A stretch of 37,501 nt of DNA, from positions 1 through 37,501 of the forward strand of contig CAKRRJ010000014.1 in the NCBI GenBank assembly GCA_934394615.1, given 5' to 3'. Shown in pieces: positions 7,425 to 16,049 of this stretch. Made by a program: the position numbers and the translations under genes. The stretch is from an uncultured Lachnospiraceae bacterium (GTDB taxonomy: Bacteria > Bacillota > Clostridia > Lachnospirales > Lachnospiraceae). Below the pieces are notes generated by a model that saw only the letters and a list, made by a program, of their open reading frames with translations, was not told the DNA's origin and did not search any database. How positions within the stretch are numbered: position 1 is the first letter of the stretch; the number at the start of each line of letters is the position of its first letter.

Positions 7425-7454
7425 ATCTTACGGCATACAGGTGGAAACTGTCAA
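7425..7454 (-). promoter_or_regulatory. Promoter of the riboswitch-controlled btu operon
   Basis: On the minus strand TTGACA (7449-7454) and TAAGAT (7425-7430) are 18 bases apart, just upstream of the aptamer. Confidence 0.6.
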
Positions 7455-7457
7455 TAG

Positions 7458-7505
7458 AAAAAGACCGGTGGTCCCGGTTTTTCTTTCGTTTCCATCGGTC
7501 TTTTT
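7458..7505. terminator. Intrinsic terminator after the giant surface protein gene
   Basis: AAAAAGACCG and CGGTCTTTTT pair as the outer stem, extended by a TGG/CCA pair across one mismatch, with further pairing possible in the loop. It lies 25 bases after the surface-protein stop codon and directly before the btu promoter, and works in either direction. Confidence 0.75.
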
Positions 7506-7529
7506 CATTTTAAATCCTATCTTTAAATC

Positions 7530-10500
7530 TTATTCTGCCTCAGTCTCTGCAGTCTCAGCATCGTCGGAATCTTCTTCTGTTTCAGAAGCGTCCTCTTCGC
7601 CAGTATCTTCTGCATCATCCGCGGTGTCGTCTGCGACTTCATCTTCCTCTGCGTCGGACTCGTCGTCTGCAGTCTCCTCAGATTTATCCTCTGCGTCTGC
7701 TTTATCCTCAGACTCATCGGCCTTATCTTCGGTATCCTCTGCGGAATCCGCATCCTCGGTGTCGTCGGAAGCGATTTCATCTTTGGACTCATCCTCTGCG
7801 TCGTCTTTTGCATTCGCATCGTCGTTCACAGTCTCATCCTCGTCGATGATCTCGTCGGAGATTTCCTCTTTCTTCTCATCGGAAGCGATAATCTCGTCTT
7901 CTGCCGGAAGCTCGATATCTACAACTGCCTCGATGTCATCGATTGCAGCTTCGGTATCAGCGGTTACTAAGGTGCCGTCTTTTTTGATCTTCACGGTGAG
8001 GGTTCCGTAGTCATCGCCAGCTTCGATTTCGACAACGTTGACATCTTCCGTGAACATGTCAGCAGTCATCTGAATAACATGCTCTGTTTTTCCATTATCG
8101 CCAGTTCTTGAAACGGCATAAAAATCAGTTGCACTGTTTCCTAAGCTGAAGGAAGAGGTTACTCTGGTATACTGTTTACCGTTTACAGTAATGCTCAGTT
8201 CATCTAACTTGAGGTAATCTTCAATTTTCTGTTCTTCCTCTTTGTCCCTGCCTCTTTCTAAGCTAATCTGATAGTAGTTTGCTCCAAACCATGGTTTCAC
8301 ATACTTTGTGTCAGCAACCTCCGGTGTAAACTCATCGCCATCCTCATCTCCGATCTCATCGGATTTTCCAACGGTGAAGGAAACAAGCTCGTAACCATCT
8401 ACACTGATTTCTACCTCATTTGCCTCATCCTCTGCGAACTCATCGGTGGTTAATTTCAGATAGCTGTAGGTTCTTCCGTAAGCGCCCATTTCTCCATCTG
8501 CAACAAACTTCTTTGTACTGCTGGAGTAAAGGCTATAGCCACGCTCGTACTCCACACCGTTTACGGTTACCACCATAGAACTGTCGCTCAGGTACTCGCT
8601 TAATGCTTTGTCATCTTCTGCGGTAAAATCAATGCGGTAGTAGGAAACATCCCAGGAAGATTCTGCCTCTACATAGGTGTACTTATCAAATTCCGGTGTT
8701 ACTTTCTCATCGGAAGGTGCTTCCACGGTGAAATTGAGAGCCTCATAACCCTCTGCGCTGATCGTGATCTCCAGATTCTCGGTCATGTCTTCCGGACGGA
8801 TCAACAGTGCATCAGACCACGTGTCATAGTTATATGCATTGGTCTCTGTTGAATTGTCAACTTTATTCCAGCCAGTCAGTTTTGTATAAACGCTGCCGTT
8901 TACCGTCACAGCTAAACTGTCTTCCTCGAAGAAATCTCTTACATTTTCGCCAGCAAAGGTAATCTTATAATAGTCACCATAATAGCTGGAATTCTTTACC
9001 TCTGCAGTCTTAAATACCGGAGTTTCTTTTACTTCCTGCTCAGGCTCATCACCCTCAAAGCTGAAGGTAAGATCTTTGTAATCCGGAACGCTGATCACTA
9101 CCTCATGATTTCCCGCCATCTTCTCCAGTCTGACTGCAAGATATGCTTCCTCTGAAGAGATATCCGGAACTTTGTATACATTGGTTGCTGTTCCATCGAA
9201 GAATGAATCAAGGCTGGAATTTCTGGTCAGTTTTGTTCCATCTACATAGATCTCAGCACCTGTTTTTCCAAGATACTGAATGATATCGCTGGCCTTCATT
9301 TCGTCACTTTCAAGATACAGCTTGTAATATGCCTCAACAGAACCGCTCTTCGCAACAAGCTCTTTTCTGCTGAACTCCGGTACTTCATGCTCTTCCGCCG
9401 GAGTCTCCACAGCCTCTTTCACCTCAAACTCCAAAGTCTTCGGTGCGTAGCCTGCGTCAGCGTTTGCCTTTAAGATCAGGGTGTAAGTGCCTGCCTCTTT
9501 GAACAGATTCTTACCAAGGATAATCTTGCCATCCTCGATCTTATAGTCCTCTTCGCCGCCGATCTGGCCTAAACCATATGCGAGAATGTTCTTGCCATTC
9601 AGAGTTACTTCCTCAAGGTTTTTCAGGAAGTCGCCCTGCTGTTCGCCATCCTCAGCAGACGCGTTTACATAGACGGTCTGTCCTGCATGGTAAACGGTCT
9701 TATCTTCGCCTTCTGCCTTCTCCGGGTTTGCTGCCAGAGACAGATCGAATGCCTCTACTTCTTTTGTTACGTTCAGGGTGATGGTAGTCTCCTTGTATCC
9801 TTCTGCAACAATGCGGAGAGTGTGCTCGCCTGCGCTTAACGGAGTGCTGGATACATTTCCATTTACAGTCTCGTATGCGTAGATGATGAGCTGGGTTCCA
9901 TCCCCGCTGAATGCAAACTGGCTCATGTAGTCATCATTTCTGAGGCCAATTGCGCTGCCATCCAGATATACGCCCTGGATCTTTCCAAAGTACTCGCTGT
10001 CATCTTCTGCAGTCAGTACCAGGTTCTCGCCCAGTTTGCCGGTGGTTCCTGCAAGAACCGGTGCATCCTTTCCAACCATGGTAGAAATGGTCTCGGTGCT
10101 TCCTAACTTACCATCCTCCAGAACGCGTTTCATCTGATACGGACGGCCGTTTGTGGACGGAGTACCCTCGCTCTGATACTGTGCAAAGCTTAAGTAATTG
10201 CCGGAAAGTTTTGCGTCTTTCACTGCGTTTAAGTAAACAGTGAAATCATAGAAGTCTTCTGCGGTCTCATCGGTCACATACATACGGCTCTGATCGAAAT
10301 ACCACTGTGCAACAGCACTGCTCTCATCTGTCGGATTGATCTCATTTAAGATCAGGGCATTTGCCAGCAGATCATGGTCGAATACCAGCCAGCCATTTAC
10401 GGTGCTGCTGCCGGAAGCAGAATCACCAGAGCCGGAACTGCTGCCTCCTCCAATCGAAGATGTCGCACTGGACAGAGCGTCTACGCCGTAAACATCATTC

Positions 10501-12536
10501 TTCTGTACAGAAACGGACTGTGCCACAAAGTTTGCTGCTTTTTTCGCTGCAAATGCATCGCCGATCTCTACCTGTTTTTTCATGGTCTTGTAGCCATGTG
10601 CATAGACGGTTACGGTATAAACACCTGTCTCATCGGTGATCACATTGCTCTCGTCATCGGTATCCACGCCACAGATATGAAGCATGCTTCCGATCTCATA
10701 CCACTGACTGATCTTGGTCAGAGTCTTTACCTCGCCGGACGGCATAGTCAGATCGACACGATAGATTGGGGAAAGGATTTCGTTTCCAAAAGTCTCGCCG
10801 TTCTTTCCGATAATGTCAAAGTTGAAGCATTCACCCGGCTTCGGATTCGGGTTCAGGGAACCAAGCAGCATACTGAACTCGGTTGCGTCAACCAGTTCTA
10901 CCGGAACCGTCAGCTTATTTTTGCTGTAAGAAGAAACCAGGTTTAACTGATACTGGCCGCGACTTCTCATGTTGGTTGCCGGGAGGGAAATTTTGATCAC
11001 GCCATTGGTTCCGTACTCGCTCGCCTCTACACTTGTGGTAAAGGTCATGTTGCTGTTTAATACCTTATTGTCGGTATCCATTGCCTTGATCGTGGTCAGC
11101 TGCTCAAACCATGCTTTCTGTTCGTCGTTCTTTAAGGAAAGTTTTACCAGGATCTCTCCTTTTCCGTCCTGATCGATCTCAGCATTTGGTGCATAGTAAT
11201 CTGCCGGAACCTCAGAAACTGCATCGTTCTTGCTGCCATTTACCGCAAAGGTGGTCTTGCCCGGGCGTACACGCACGTTTCCGTCCTGATCATAATTATC
11301 CAGATAGTAATCAAATGCGGAAATCGGTCCGTTTGTTACCATATTTGCCGGAGCGGAGGATGCATCGCCTGCCTCAGTCACACGGTCACCATTCTTGGAG
11401 AAGGTCACGCTCTGTTTCTCGCCGTCTGCCTTTCTGGTTACATTTACGGTACCCGGATGCCATACAGTGGTCTGCCATTTTACAATGGTTCCATTATCAT
11501 CGACGTTGGTGCAGGCATCGGTAATATCGATTCCGTCCACCTCGATGGAGTAATCGTCAATACTGCCCTCGTTGAATGCGAATACCGCGTACTGAGTCCA
11601 TCCCAGATCAACAAGCTTGGTCTGTGCTTCCTTTAACAGCGGTGTTGCCTCCGGAGTCTCATCAGAACCGTTGTTTCCGTTGTCAGAGCCATTGTTTCCA
11701 TTATTGGAACCATTATTTCCATTGTCGGATCCATTGTTTCCGGAGTTGCCGCCGTTGTTGTCGCTGCTTCCATTGTTTCCACTGTTACCGCCGTTATTGT
11801 CACTGCTTCCATTATTTCCAGTATTGCTGCCGTTGTTTCCGGAGTTGCTGCCGCCGCCATTCGAACCAGAACCGCCGGAGCTGGATCCACCGGAACTACT
11901 GCCGCCGCTGGAACCAGAGCCGCCAGAGCTGCTGGTTGTGCTGCCAGCTGCGCTGCCGCCCGGGCCTGCTTTCTGCTCAGTACTGCTAAAGCCTTTTCCG
12001 GACTCAAAATGCGCGTTTCCGTCTTCTCCGACCCACTGGCCCTGTTCATTGACCTTGTGGCCATCCGGAGTGACAGCGCCTTTTACCATAGCACCTTTGC
12101 CAGCGCCCTCTTCTGGTGCGAAATAGTAACAATATCCATCAATCCACTGCCATCCAGTCTTCATGGTGCCGAAGCTTCCATCGTGACTGGTTCCGAAGAA
12201 ACGTCTGGTACCATCTGCGTCCTCTTTCCATCCGCAGAACAGTCTGCCCTCAATGCCGTTCTCTCCCGGTGCTGTGAAGTAGTAAGTTTTTCCATCAATC
12301 TGCTGCAGTCCGGTCTTCATAAGGCCAGTCTGCGGGTCTAAATAATACCATCCAGAAGCAGTCTCAACCCATCCGGTGCAGGATGCACCAGCTGCATTGT
12401 AGTAACGCCATCCTTCTGTTTCATTGACCCATCTGCCGGTTGTGTCCGGCGCTGCGAAGACGATTCCGTTTCCCGGCACGCACATTCCTGCTGCAAGCAT
12501 CACAGAAAGTGCCATGTGTCTGAAATGTTTTTTCAT
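7530..12536 (-). CDS. Giant surface protein: cell-wall-binding repeats, DUF1533/Hb-interacting-like repeats, acidic tail
   Basis: This is a 1668-residue secreted protein. Residues 1-29 are a signal peptide. Residues about 30-175 hold choline-binding-like wall repeats (GWVETASGWYYLD, KTGLQQIDGKTYYF, GWQWIDGYCYYF). Residues about 195-300 are a Ser/Gly/Asn linker. A set of Ig-like domains follows, with a single VDALSSATSS motif (residues 685-694) next to a Gly/Ser linker. At least four repeats of about 110-120 residues begin near 1051, 1173, 1280 and 1404, each ending in VEISVDGYELVSFTV-like strands. These match the DUF1533 pattern, also called the Shr-like hemoglobin-interacting domain. The last 150 residues are almost all Asp, Glu, Ala, Ser and Thr. 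There is no LPXTG motif, so attachment is by the N-terminal repeats. The ATG at 12536 follows GGAGGAAGAGG. A DtxR-like palindrome lies just downstream of the -10 of its promoter. Ligand binding is inferred only. Confidence 0.85.
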   Translation of the reverse strand: MKKHFRHMALSVMLAAGMCVPGNGIVFAAPDTTGRWVNETEGWRYYNAAGASCTGWVETASGWYYLDPQTGLMKTGLQQIDGKTYYFTAPGENGIEGRLFCGWKEDADGTRRFFGTSHDGSFGTMKTGWQWIDGYCYYFAPEEGAGKGAMVKGAVTPDGHKVNEQGQWVGEDGNAHFESGKGFSSTEQKAGPGGSAAGSTTSSSGGSGSSGGSSSGGSSSGGSGSNGGGSNSGNNGSNTGNNGSSDNNGGNSGNNGSSDNNGGNSGNNGSDNGNNGSNNGNNGSDNGNNGSDETPEATPLLKEAQTKLVDLGWTQYAVFAFNEGSIDDYSIEVDGIDITDACTNVDDNGTIVKWQTTVWHPGTVNVTRKADGEKQSVTFSKNGDRVTEAGDASSAPANMVTNGPISAFDYYLDNYDQDGNVRVRPGKTTFAVNGSKNDAVSEVPADYYAPNAEIDQDGKGEILVKLSLKNDEQKAWFEQLTTIKAMDTDNKVLNSNMTFTTSVEASEYGTNGVIKISLPATNMRSRGQYQLNLVSSYSKNKLTVPVELVDATEFSMLLGSLNPNPKPGECFNFDIIGKNGETFGNEILSPIYRVDLTMPSGEVKTLTKISQWYEIGSMLHICGVDTDDESNVITDETGVYTVTVYAHGYKTMKKQVEIGDAFAAKKAANFVAQSVSVQKNDVYGVDALSSATSSIGGGSSSGSGDSASGSSTVNGWLVFDHDLLANALILNEINPTDESSAVAQWYFDQSRMYVTDETAEDFYDFTVYLNAVKDAKLSGNYLSFAQYQSEGTPSTNGRPYQMKRVLEDGKLGSTETISTMVGKDAPVLAGTTGKLGENLVLTAEDDSEYFGKIQGVYLDGSAIGLRNDDYMSQFAFSGDGTQLIIYAYETVNGNVSSTPLSAGEHTLRIVAEGYKETTITLNVTKEVEAFDLSLAANPEKAEGEDKTVYHAGQTVYVNASAEDGEQQGDFLKNLEEVTLNGKNILAYGLGQIGGEEDYKIEDGKIILGKNLFKEAGTYTLILKANADAGYAPKTLEFEVKEAVETPAEEHEVPEFSRKELVAKSGSVEAYYKLYLESDEMKASDIIQYLGKTGAEIYVDGTKLTRNSSLDSFFDGTATNVYKVPDISSEEAYLAVRLEKMAGNHEVVISVPDYKDLTFSFEGDEPEQEVKETPVFKTAEVKNSSYYGDYYKITFAGENVRDFFEEDSLAVTVNGSVYTKLTGWNKVDNSTETNAYNYDTWSDALLIRPEDMTENLEITISAEGYEALNFTVEAPSDEKVTPEFDKYTYVEAESSWDVSYYRIDFTAEDDKALSEYLSDSSMVVTVNGVEYERGYSLYSSSTKKFVADGEMGAYGRTYSYLKLTTDEFAEDEANEVEISVDGYELVSFTVGKSDEIGDEDGDEFTPEVADTKYVKPWFGANYYQISLERGRDKEEEQKIEDYLKLDELSITVNGKQYTRVTSSFSLGNSATDFYAVSRTGDNGKTEHVIQMTADMFTEDVNVVEIEAGDDYGTLTVKIKKDGTLVTADTEAAIDDIEAVVDIELPAEDEIIASDEKKEEISDEIIDEDETVNDDANAKDDAEDESKDEIASDDTEDADSAEDTEDKADESEDKADAEDKSEETADDESDAEEDEVADDTADDAEDTGEEDASETEEDSDDAETAETEAE
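11645..11900. repeat. Low-complexity Asn-Gly-Ser coding repeat
   Basis: Tandem copies of codons for NNGSDNG-like and GGNSGNNGSSDN-like units lie inside the giant surface protein gene. The repeat encodes the flexible linker between the wall-binding repeats and the rest of the protein. Such tracts vary in copy number between strains. Confidence 0.8.
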
Positions 12537-12602
12537 CTCCTCTTCCTCCTTTGTCTCTTTCCCTTTTCGCCGCAAAGTTTCATTGCCTGTTGCAGACATT
12601 TC

Positions 12603-12618
12603 GTTAGCATTAACTAAC
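12603..12618. promoter_or_regulatory. TTAG-N6-CTAA operator at the giant surface protein promoter
   Basis: GTTAGCATTAACTAAC reads as 5-bp half-sites GTTAG/CTAAC around a six-base centre. It lies nine bases downstream of the -10, over the expected start. The same pattern occurs at 26290, 26323 and 26482. The spacing resembles DtxR/IdeR-family operators; the regulator itself is not in the window. Confidence 0.7.
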
Positions 12619-12626
12619 CTTTCATC

Positions 12627-12655
12627 AATATACAAATTTTACCAGTTATTGTCAA
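12627..12655 (-). promoter_or_regulatory. Promoter of the giant surface protein gene
   Basis: On the minus strand a perfect TTGACA (12650-12655) and TATATT (12627-12632) are 17 bases apart. The leader to the ATG at 12536 is about 85 bases. Confidence 0.75.
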
Positions 12656-12710
12656 TTAATCTTCTATAATTTTCTCGTTATTGAAAATTTTTATGCAATA
12701 GCAATTTTTC

Positions 12711-12741
12711 TTGACTCTATAATCATTATAGACTTTATACT
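12711..12741 (+). promoter_or_regulatory. MerR-type promoter with 19-base spacer and central dyad
   Basis: TTGACT (12711-12716) and TATACT (12736-12741) are separated by 19 bases instead of 17. The spacer holds the dyad CTATAATCATTATAG. That over-long spacer with a centred palindrome is the classic target of MerR-family activators, and a MerR gene is the second gene of this operon. Confidence 0.65.
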
Positions 12742-12791
12742 ATTTTCCAGTATAATAAATACGACAACACTCAAGACAAGGAGCCTTTCAC

Positions 12792-14141
12792 ATGGAACGT
12801 AATCTTACAACGGGAAGTGTCCCGAAAACCATTCTTTCCTTCTCGCTGCCCTATTTTCTCTCCTATTTTCTGCAGACCCTTTACGGCACCGCGGATCTGT
12901 TTATCATCGGACAGTTTAACGGGGTAGACAGCACCACGGCGGTCTCCATCGGAAGCCAGGTCATGCACATGCTGACCGTCATGATCGTGGGACTTGCCAT
13001 GGGAACCACCGTCATGACCGGCCGGGCAGTCGGTGCGCAGGACCGCAGGCAGGTGAACCTGGCAGTCGGCAACACGGCCTCTTTATTCATGGTGCTGTCC
13101 ATTGCGCTGACCGCGATTCTGCTCTGCTTTGTAAAACCCATTGTAGCTGTTATGTCCACACCTAAGGAAGCGGTGAGCGGAACCATCACCTATCTGACCA
13201 TCTGCTTTATCGGTATTCCTTTTATTACGGCATATAACATCATCAGCTCGATTTTCCGCGGTATGGGCGACTCGAAAAGCCCTATGTATTTCATTGCCAT
13301 TGCCTGCGGTTTTAACATTGCACTGGACTATCTGTTCATTGGCCTGCTTGGCTTTGGTTCCGCCGGAGCTGCCCTGGGAACCACACTCTCCCAGACCATC
13401 AGTGTACTGATTTCCCTGGCTATGGTATGCCGCAAAAAGATGATTCCGGGCTTTCGTTTCTCCGATCTGAAACCGGTCCGTGCTATGATGAGCGGTCTTT
13501 TAAAAATAGGTTTTCCGATCGCCATGCAGGATGGTTTTATCCAGATCGCGTTCATTGTCATCACCATTATTGCCAACCGGAGAGGCTTAAATGATGCCGC
13601 TGCGGTTGGTATTGTAGAGAAAATGATCAGCCTGTTTTTCCTGGTTCCGTCCTCCATGCTGTCCACCGTTTCCGCCCTTTCCGCCCAGAGTATCGGTGCC
13701 GGAAAGCATGAGCGTGCCAGCCAGACGCTTGCCTGCGCGATGCTCATCGCCGTTTCCTATGGAGCTGTTATTTCCCTGCTCATGCAGTTTGCGGCCGGGT
13801 CGGCCGTAAGCCTGTTTTCGGATAATGCGGATGTCATCCGCCTGGGAAGCCAGTACCTGCGCAGCTACATCTGGGACTGTATTTTTGCAGGAATCCACTT
13901 CTGCTTCAGCGGATATTTCTGTGCGTATGGGCAGTCCGGAATCTCCTTCCTGCACAATATCATTTCCGTGCTGTGTGCCCGGATCCCGCTGGCCTACCTG
14001 GCTTCCACCCATTTTCCGGATACCCTGTTTCCAATGGGCATCTCTGCTCCAGCCGGTTCCGCGCTCTCTGTCGTGATCTGCGTCATTGCCTTTTTCTGGA
14101 TGAAACGCAGGAACCCGGCTTTTTCACAAAAAACGGTGTAA
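12792..14141 (+). CDS. MATE-family multidrug efflux transporter
   Basis: This 449-residue polytopic protein has about twelve hydrophobic segments. Recognisable MATE features are the N-terminal PKTILSFSLPYFLSYFLQTL, the ADLFIIGQFNGVDSTTAVSI segment, GRAVGAQDRRQVNLAVG near residue 80, and the second-half counterpart NRRGLNDAAAVGIVEKM near 265. It would export cationic compounds by Na+ or H+ antiport across the cytoplasmic membrane. The start follows AAGGAG. A MerR regulator follows after 36 bases in the same direction, and the promoter upstream has MerR-type geometry, so inducible drug or dye efflux is likely. The substrate is unknown. Confidence 0.92.
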   Translation: MERNLTTGSVPKTILSFSLPYFLSYFLQTLYGTADLFIIGQFNGVDSTTAVSIGSQVMHMLTVMIVGLAMGTTVMTGRAVGAQDRRQVNLAVGNTASLFMVLSIALTAILLCFVKPIVAVMSTPKEAVSGTITYLTICFIGIPFITAYNIISSIFRGMGDSKSPMYFIAIACGFNIALDYLFIGLLGFGSAGAALGTTLSQTISVLISLAMVCRKKMIPGFRFSDLKPVRAMMSGLLKIGFPIAMQDGFIQIAFIVITIIANRRGLNDAAAVGIVEKMISLFFLVPSSMLSTVSALSAQSIGAGKHERASQTLACAMLIAVSYGAVISLLMQFAAGSAVSLFSDNADVIRLGSQYLRSYIWDCIFAGIHFCFSGYFCAYGQSGISFLHNIISVLCARIPLAYLASTHFPDTLFPMGISAPAGSALSVVICVIAFFWMKRRNPAFSQKTV

Positions 14142-14177
14142 TTCAGTCAGACTGACTATCACATAAGGAGAACTGCC

Positions 14178-15008
14178 ATGTATACACAAAATCTATTTTC
14201 CATTGGAGAAGTGGCGCAAATGTTCCACTTAAGCGTCGGCTCCCTGCGTCACTACGAAAAAGCCGGACTTTTGCAGCCAGAGTACATAAATCCGGAAAGC
14301 GGGTACCGCTACTACAGCACCCGGCAGTTTGAAGTGCTGACCACCATCCGGTTTCTGAGGATTCTGGACATGCCTTTAGAACAGATCCGTGATTTTTTAA
14401 ATAACCGGGAAATATCGAAGATGCAGCATATGCTCCAGAACCAGAAAGAAACCATCCTGCGAAAGAAAAAAGAATTAGAGCTCATGGAACGGAAAATTGA
14501 CCAGCAGCTTGCCCTGATCGAAGATGCCATTCACTCGGATCTTGGCCGGATTTCCGTAAAACACATTCCGGAAAAACGGGTGGCGTGGCTGAAAAACACG
14601 GTCTCTCCAAAGTCCTATTTTGACCTGGAAACCTCCATCCGGGAACTGGAAAACGGACAGAACGGAGCTGGTGTCTGGCTTGGAAAAATTGGTGTTGGCA
14701 TTGCCCTTTCCAGGCTTCAGGAACATGCTTTTTCCACCTACGATATGGTATTTCTCACCCTGGATCTTGACGAGCCTTATACTGGTACTACTGAGATCTG
14801 GCCCGCCTGTGACTGTGCCTGTCTGCGTTTTTGCGGCAGCCATAAGGATGCCCCGGAGCAGTATGAAAAACTGCTGTCCTGGATAACAGAAAACAGGATG
14901 GTCCCCTCTGGTTTTTCCAGAGAGACCACCCTGATTGATGATGGGATCACCCGCGATCCGGACCGCTTCGTGACCGAGCTCCAGATTCCGGTGAAACCTG
15001 TTCCTTAA
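14178..15008 (+). CDS. MerR-family transcriptional regulator with effector-binding domain
   Basis: This is a 276-residue protein. Residues 6-75 are a MerR winged helix (FSIGEVAQMFHLSVGSLRHY, then SGYRYYSTRQFEVL). Residues about 76-120 form the dimerisation coiled coil (QNQKETILRKKKELELMERK). The remaining 150 residues resemble the GyrI-like/BmrR-type small-molecule binding domain. AAGGAG precedes the start. It is co-transcribed with the upstream MATE pump, and the operon promoter has a 19-base spacer, so autoregulation together with the pump is the simplest reading. The inducer is probably a lipophilic compound, by analogy with BmrR. Confidence 0.9.
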   Translation: MYTQNLFSIGEVAQMFHLSVGSLRHYEKAGLLQPEYINPESGYRYYSTRQFEVLTTIRFLRILDMPLEQIRDFLNNREISKMQHMLQNQKETILRKKKELELMERKIDQQLALIEDAIHSDLGRISVKHIPEKRVAWLKNTVSPKSYFDLETSIRELENGQNGAGVWLGKIGVGIALSRLQEHAFSTYDMVFLTLDLDEPYTGTTEIWPACDCACLRFCGSHKDAPEQYEKLLSWITENRMVPSGFSRETTLIDDGITRDPDRFVTELQIPVKPVP

Positions 15009-15036
15009 TCTTTTTGTCATTCTGCCCTGATGCAGA

Positions 15037-15990
15037 TTATCGCAATTTCTCCGTCAGCCACCGCAGGATATCCCCAAACACCGCTTCCCGGTTCACTTCA
15101 TTGAGCACCTCATGGCGCGCGCCCGGGTACAGCTTCATGGTGATATCCTGCACGCCCACCTTCCGGTACAGGGCGGCGAGTTTTTTCACGCCCTTTCCGT
15201 TCTCTCCCACCGGGTCTTTGTCCCCGGACAGGATCAGGTACGGAATGTTCTTTGGCAGATAGCCCACCAGTTCCGCCTCCTCGGCAGCCCGGATCTCATG
15301 GAAGAAATCCCGGTAGGCTCCGGCAGTAAAGATAAAATCACAGCGCGGATTATTTAAAAAGCGGTCCACATACCGCTCATCCCTGGTGAGCCAGTCATAG
15401 TCCGTGCGTACCGGCTGGAACTTCCGGTTATAATTTCCAATGGAGAGCTCATAAAGCAGGCGGCTCCGGTAATGATTCCCTTTTATTTTTCCAAACAAAG
15501 CTGCCAGCATTTCCCCGGTAAACACCAACGGCGGTGCCGGAAAACCGGTTCCCAGCAGGACGGCTCCGTCCGGCTCTTTTCCCGGATACGCTGAGAGGTA
15601 ACGCCGGGTCAGAAACGAGCCCATGCTGTGCCCCAGCAGGATATGCTTTGCGCCTGGATAGCGTGTTGCGCCATATCCGGCCACCCGGTGCATATCACGA
15701 ATCAGGAAGGTGCCGCCATTTTTCTCCGCGAAAAAGCCGCGTTCTTTTTTGGAAAGCTCCGCCTCGCCATAAGCAGCCGTATCTCCATGGCCCAGGCAGT
15801 CATGCCCGATCACGGCAATGCCATGTTCCGCGAGAAAAGAGGCAAACTCCCCATAACGGCCCATGTGCTCGTTCATGCCGTGAACCAGCTGAACCCAGAG
15901 GTGAATTTCTGTCTCATCCGGCAGCCACTCCACACAGTGCAGCCTGGACTTTCCATCACTGGACGGCAGGTAAAATTCCCGTTTCTCCAT
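15037..15990 (-). CDS. Alpha/beta hydrolase (monoacylglycerol lipase/lysophospholipase-like, Hydrolase_4)
   Basis: This is a 317-residue cytoplasmic protein. The nucleophile elbow is GHSMGS with Ser122, the oxyanion-side HGMNEHMGRY motif lies at residues 38-46, and an acidic residue occurs in SGDKDPVG and a histidine in GARHEVLNE near the C-terminus, completing a Ser-Asp-His triad. The HGMNEHMGRY and GHDCLGHGDT motifs place it near PldB/monoglyceride lipases. The start follows GGGAG. It is convergent with the MerR gene (28-base gap) and on the same strand as adenosine deaminase. The natural ester substrate is not evident. Confidence 0.9.
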   Translation of the reverse strand: MEKREFYLPSSDGKSRLHCVEWLPDETEIHLWVQLVHGMNEHMGRYGEFASFLAEHGIAVIGHDCLGHGDTAAYGEAELSKKERGFFAEKNGGTFLIRDMHRVAGYGATRYPGAKHILLGHSMGSFLTRRYLSAYPGKEPDGAVLLGTGFPAPPLVFTGEMLAALFGKIKGNHYRSRLLYELSIGNYNRKFQPVRTDYDWLTRDERYVDRFLNNPRCDFIFTAGAYRDFFHEIRAAEEAELVGYLPKNIPYLILSGDKDPVGENGKGVKKLAALYRKVGVQDITMKLYPGARHEVLNEVNREAVFGDILRWLTEKLR

Positions 15991-16049
15991 ATATAGTCAT
16001 GCTCCCTTTCCCATATTATCTCACATACTGAGAATCTTTTTTCTTTGCA

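Noticed and set aside
7420..8010. 196-codon Ser/Ala-rich open frame on the plus strand
   Set aside because: It is the complement of the acidic Asp/Glu/Ala tail of the giant surface protein; repetitive codons keep several frames open.
11645..11900. Possible CRISPR-like or intergenic tandem repeat
   Set aside because: The repeat is in frame inside a coding region and encodes Asn-Gly-Ser units; there are no spacers of constant length.
11576..12126. Open frames of 137-169 codons opposite the Gly/Ser/Asn linker, rich in Pro, Leu, Cys, Arg and His
   Set aside because: They are low-complexity complements of the repeat-coding region, without plausible starts or family matches.
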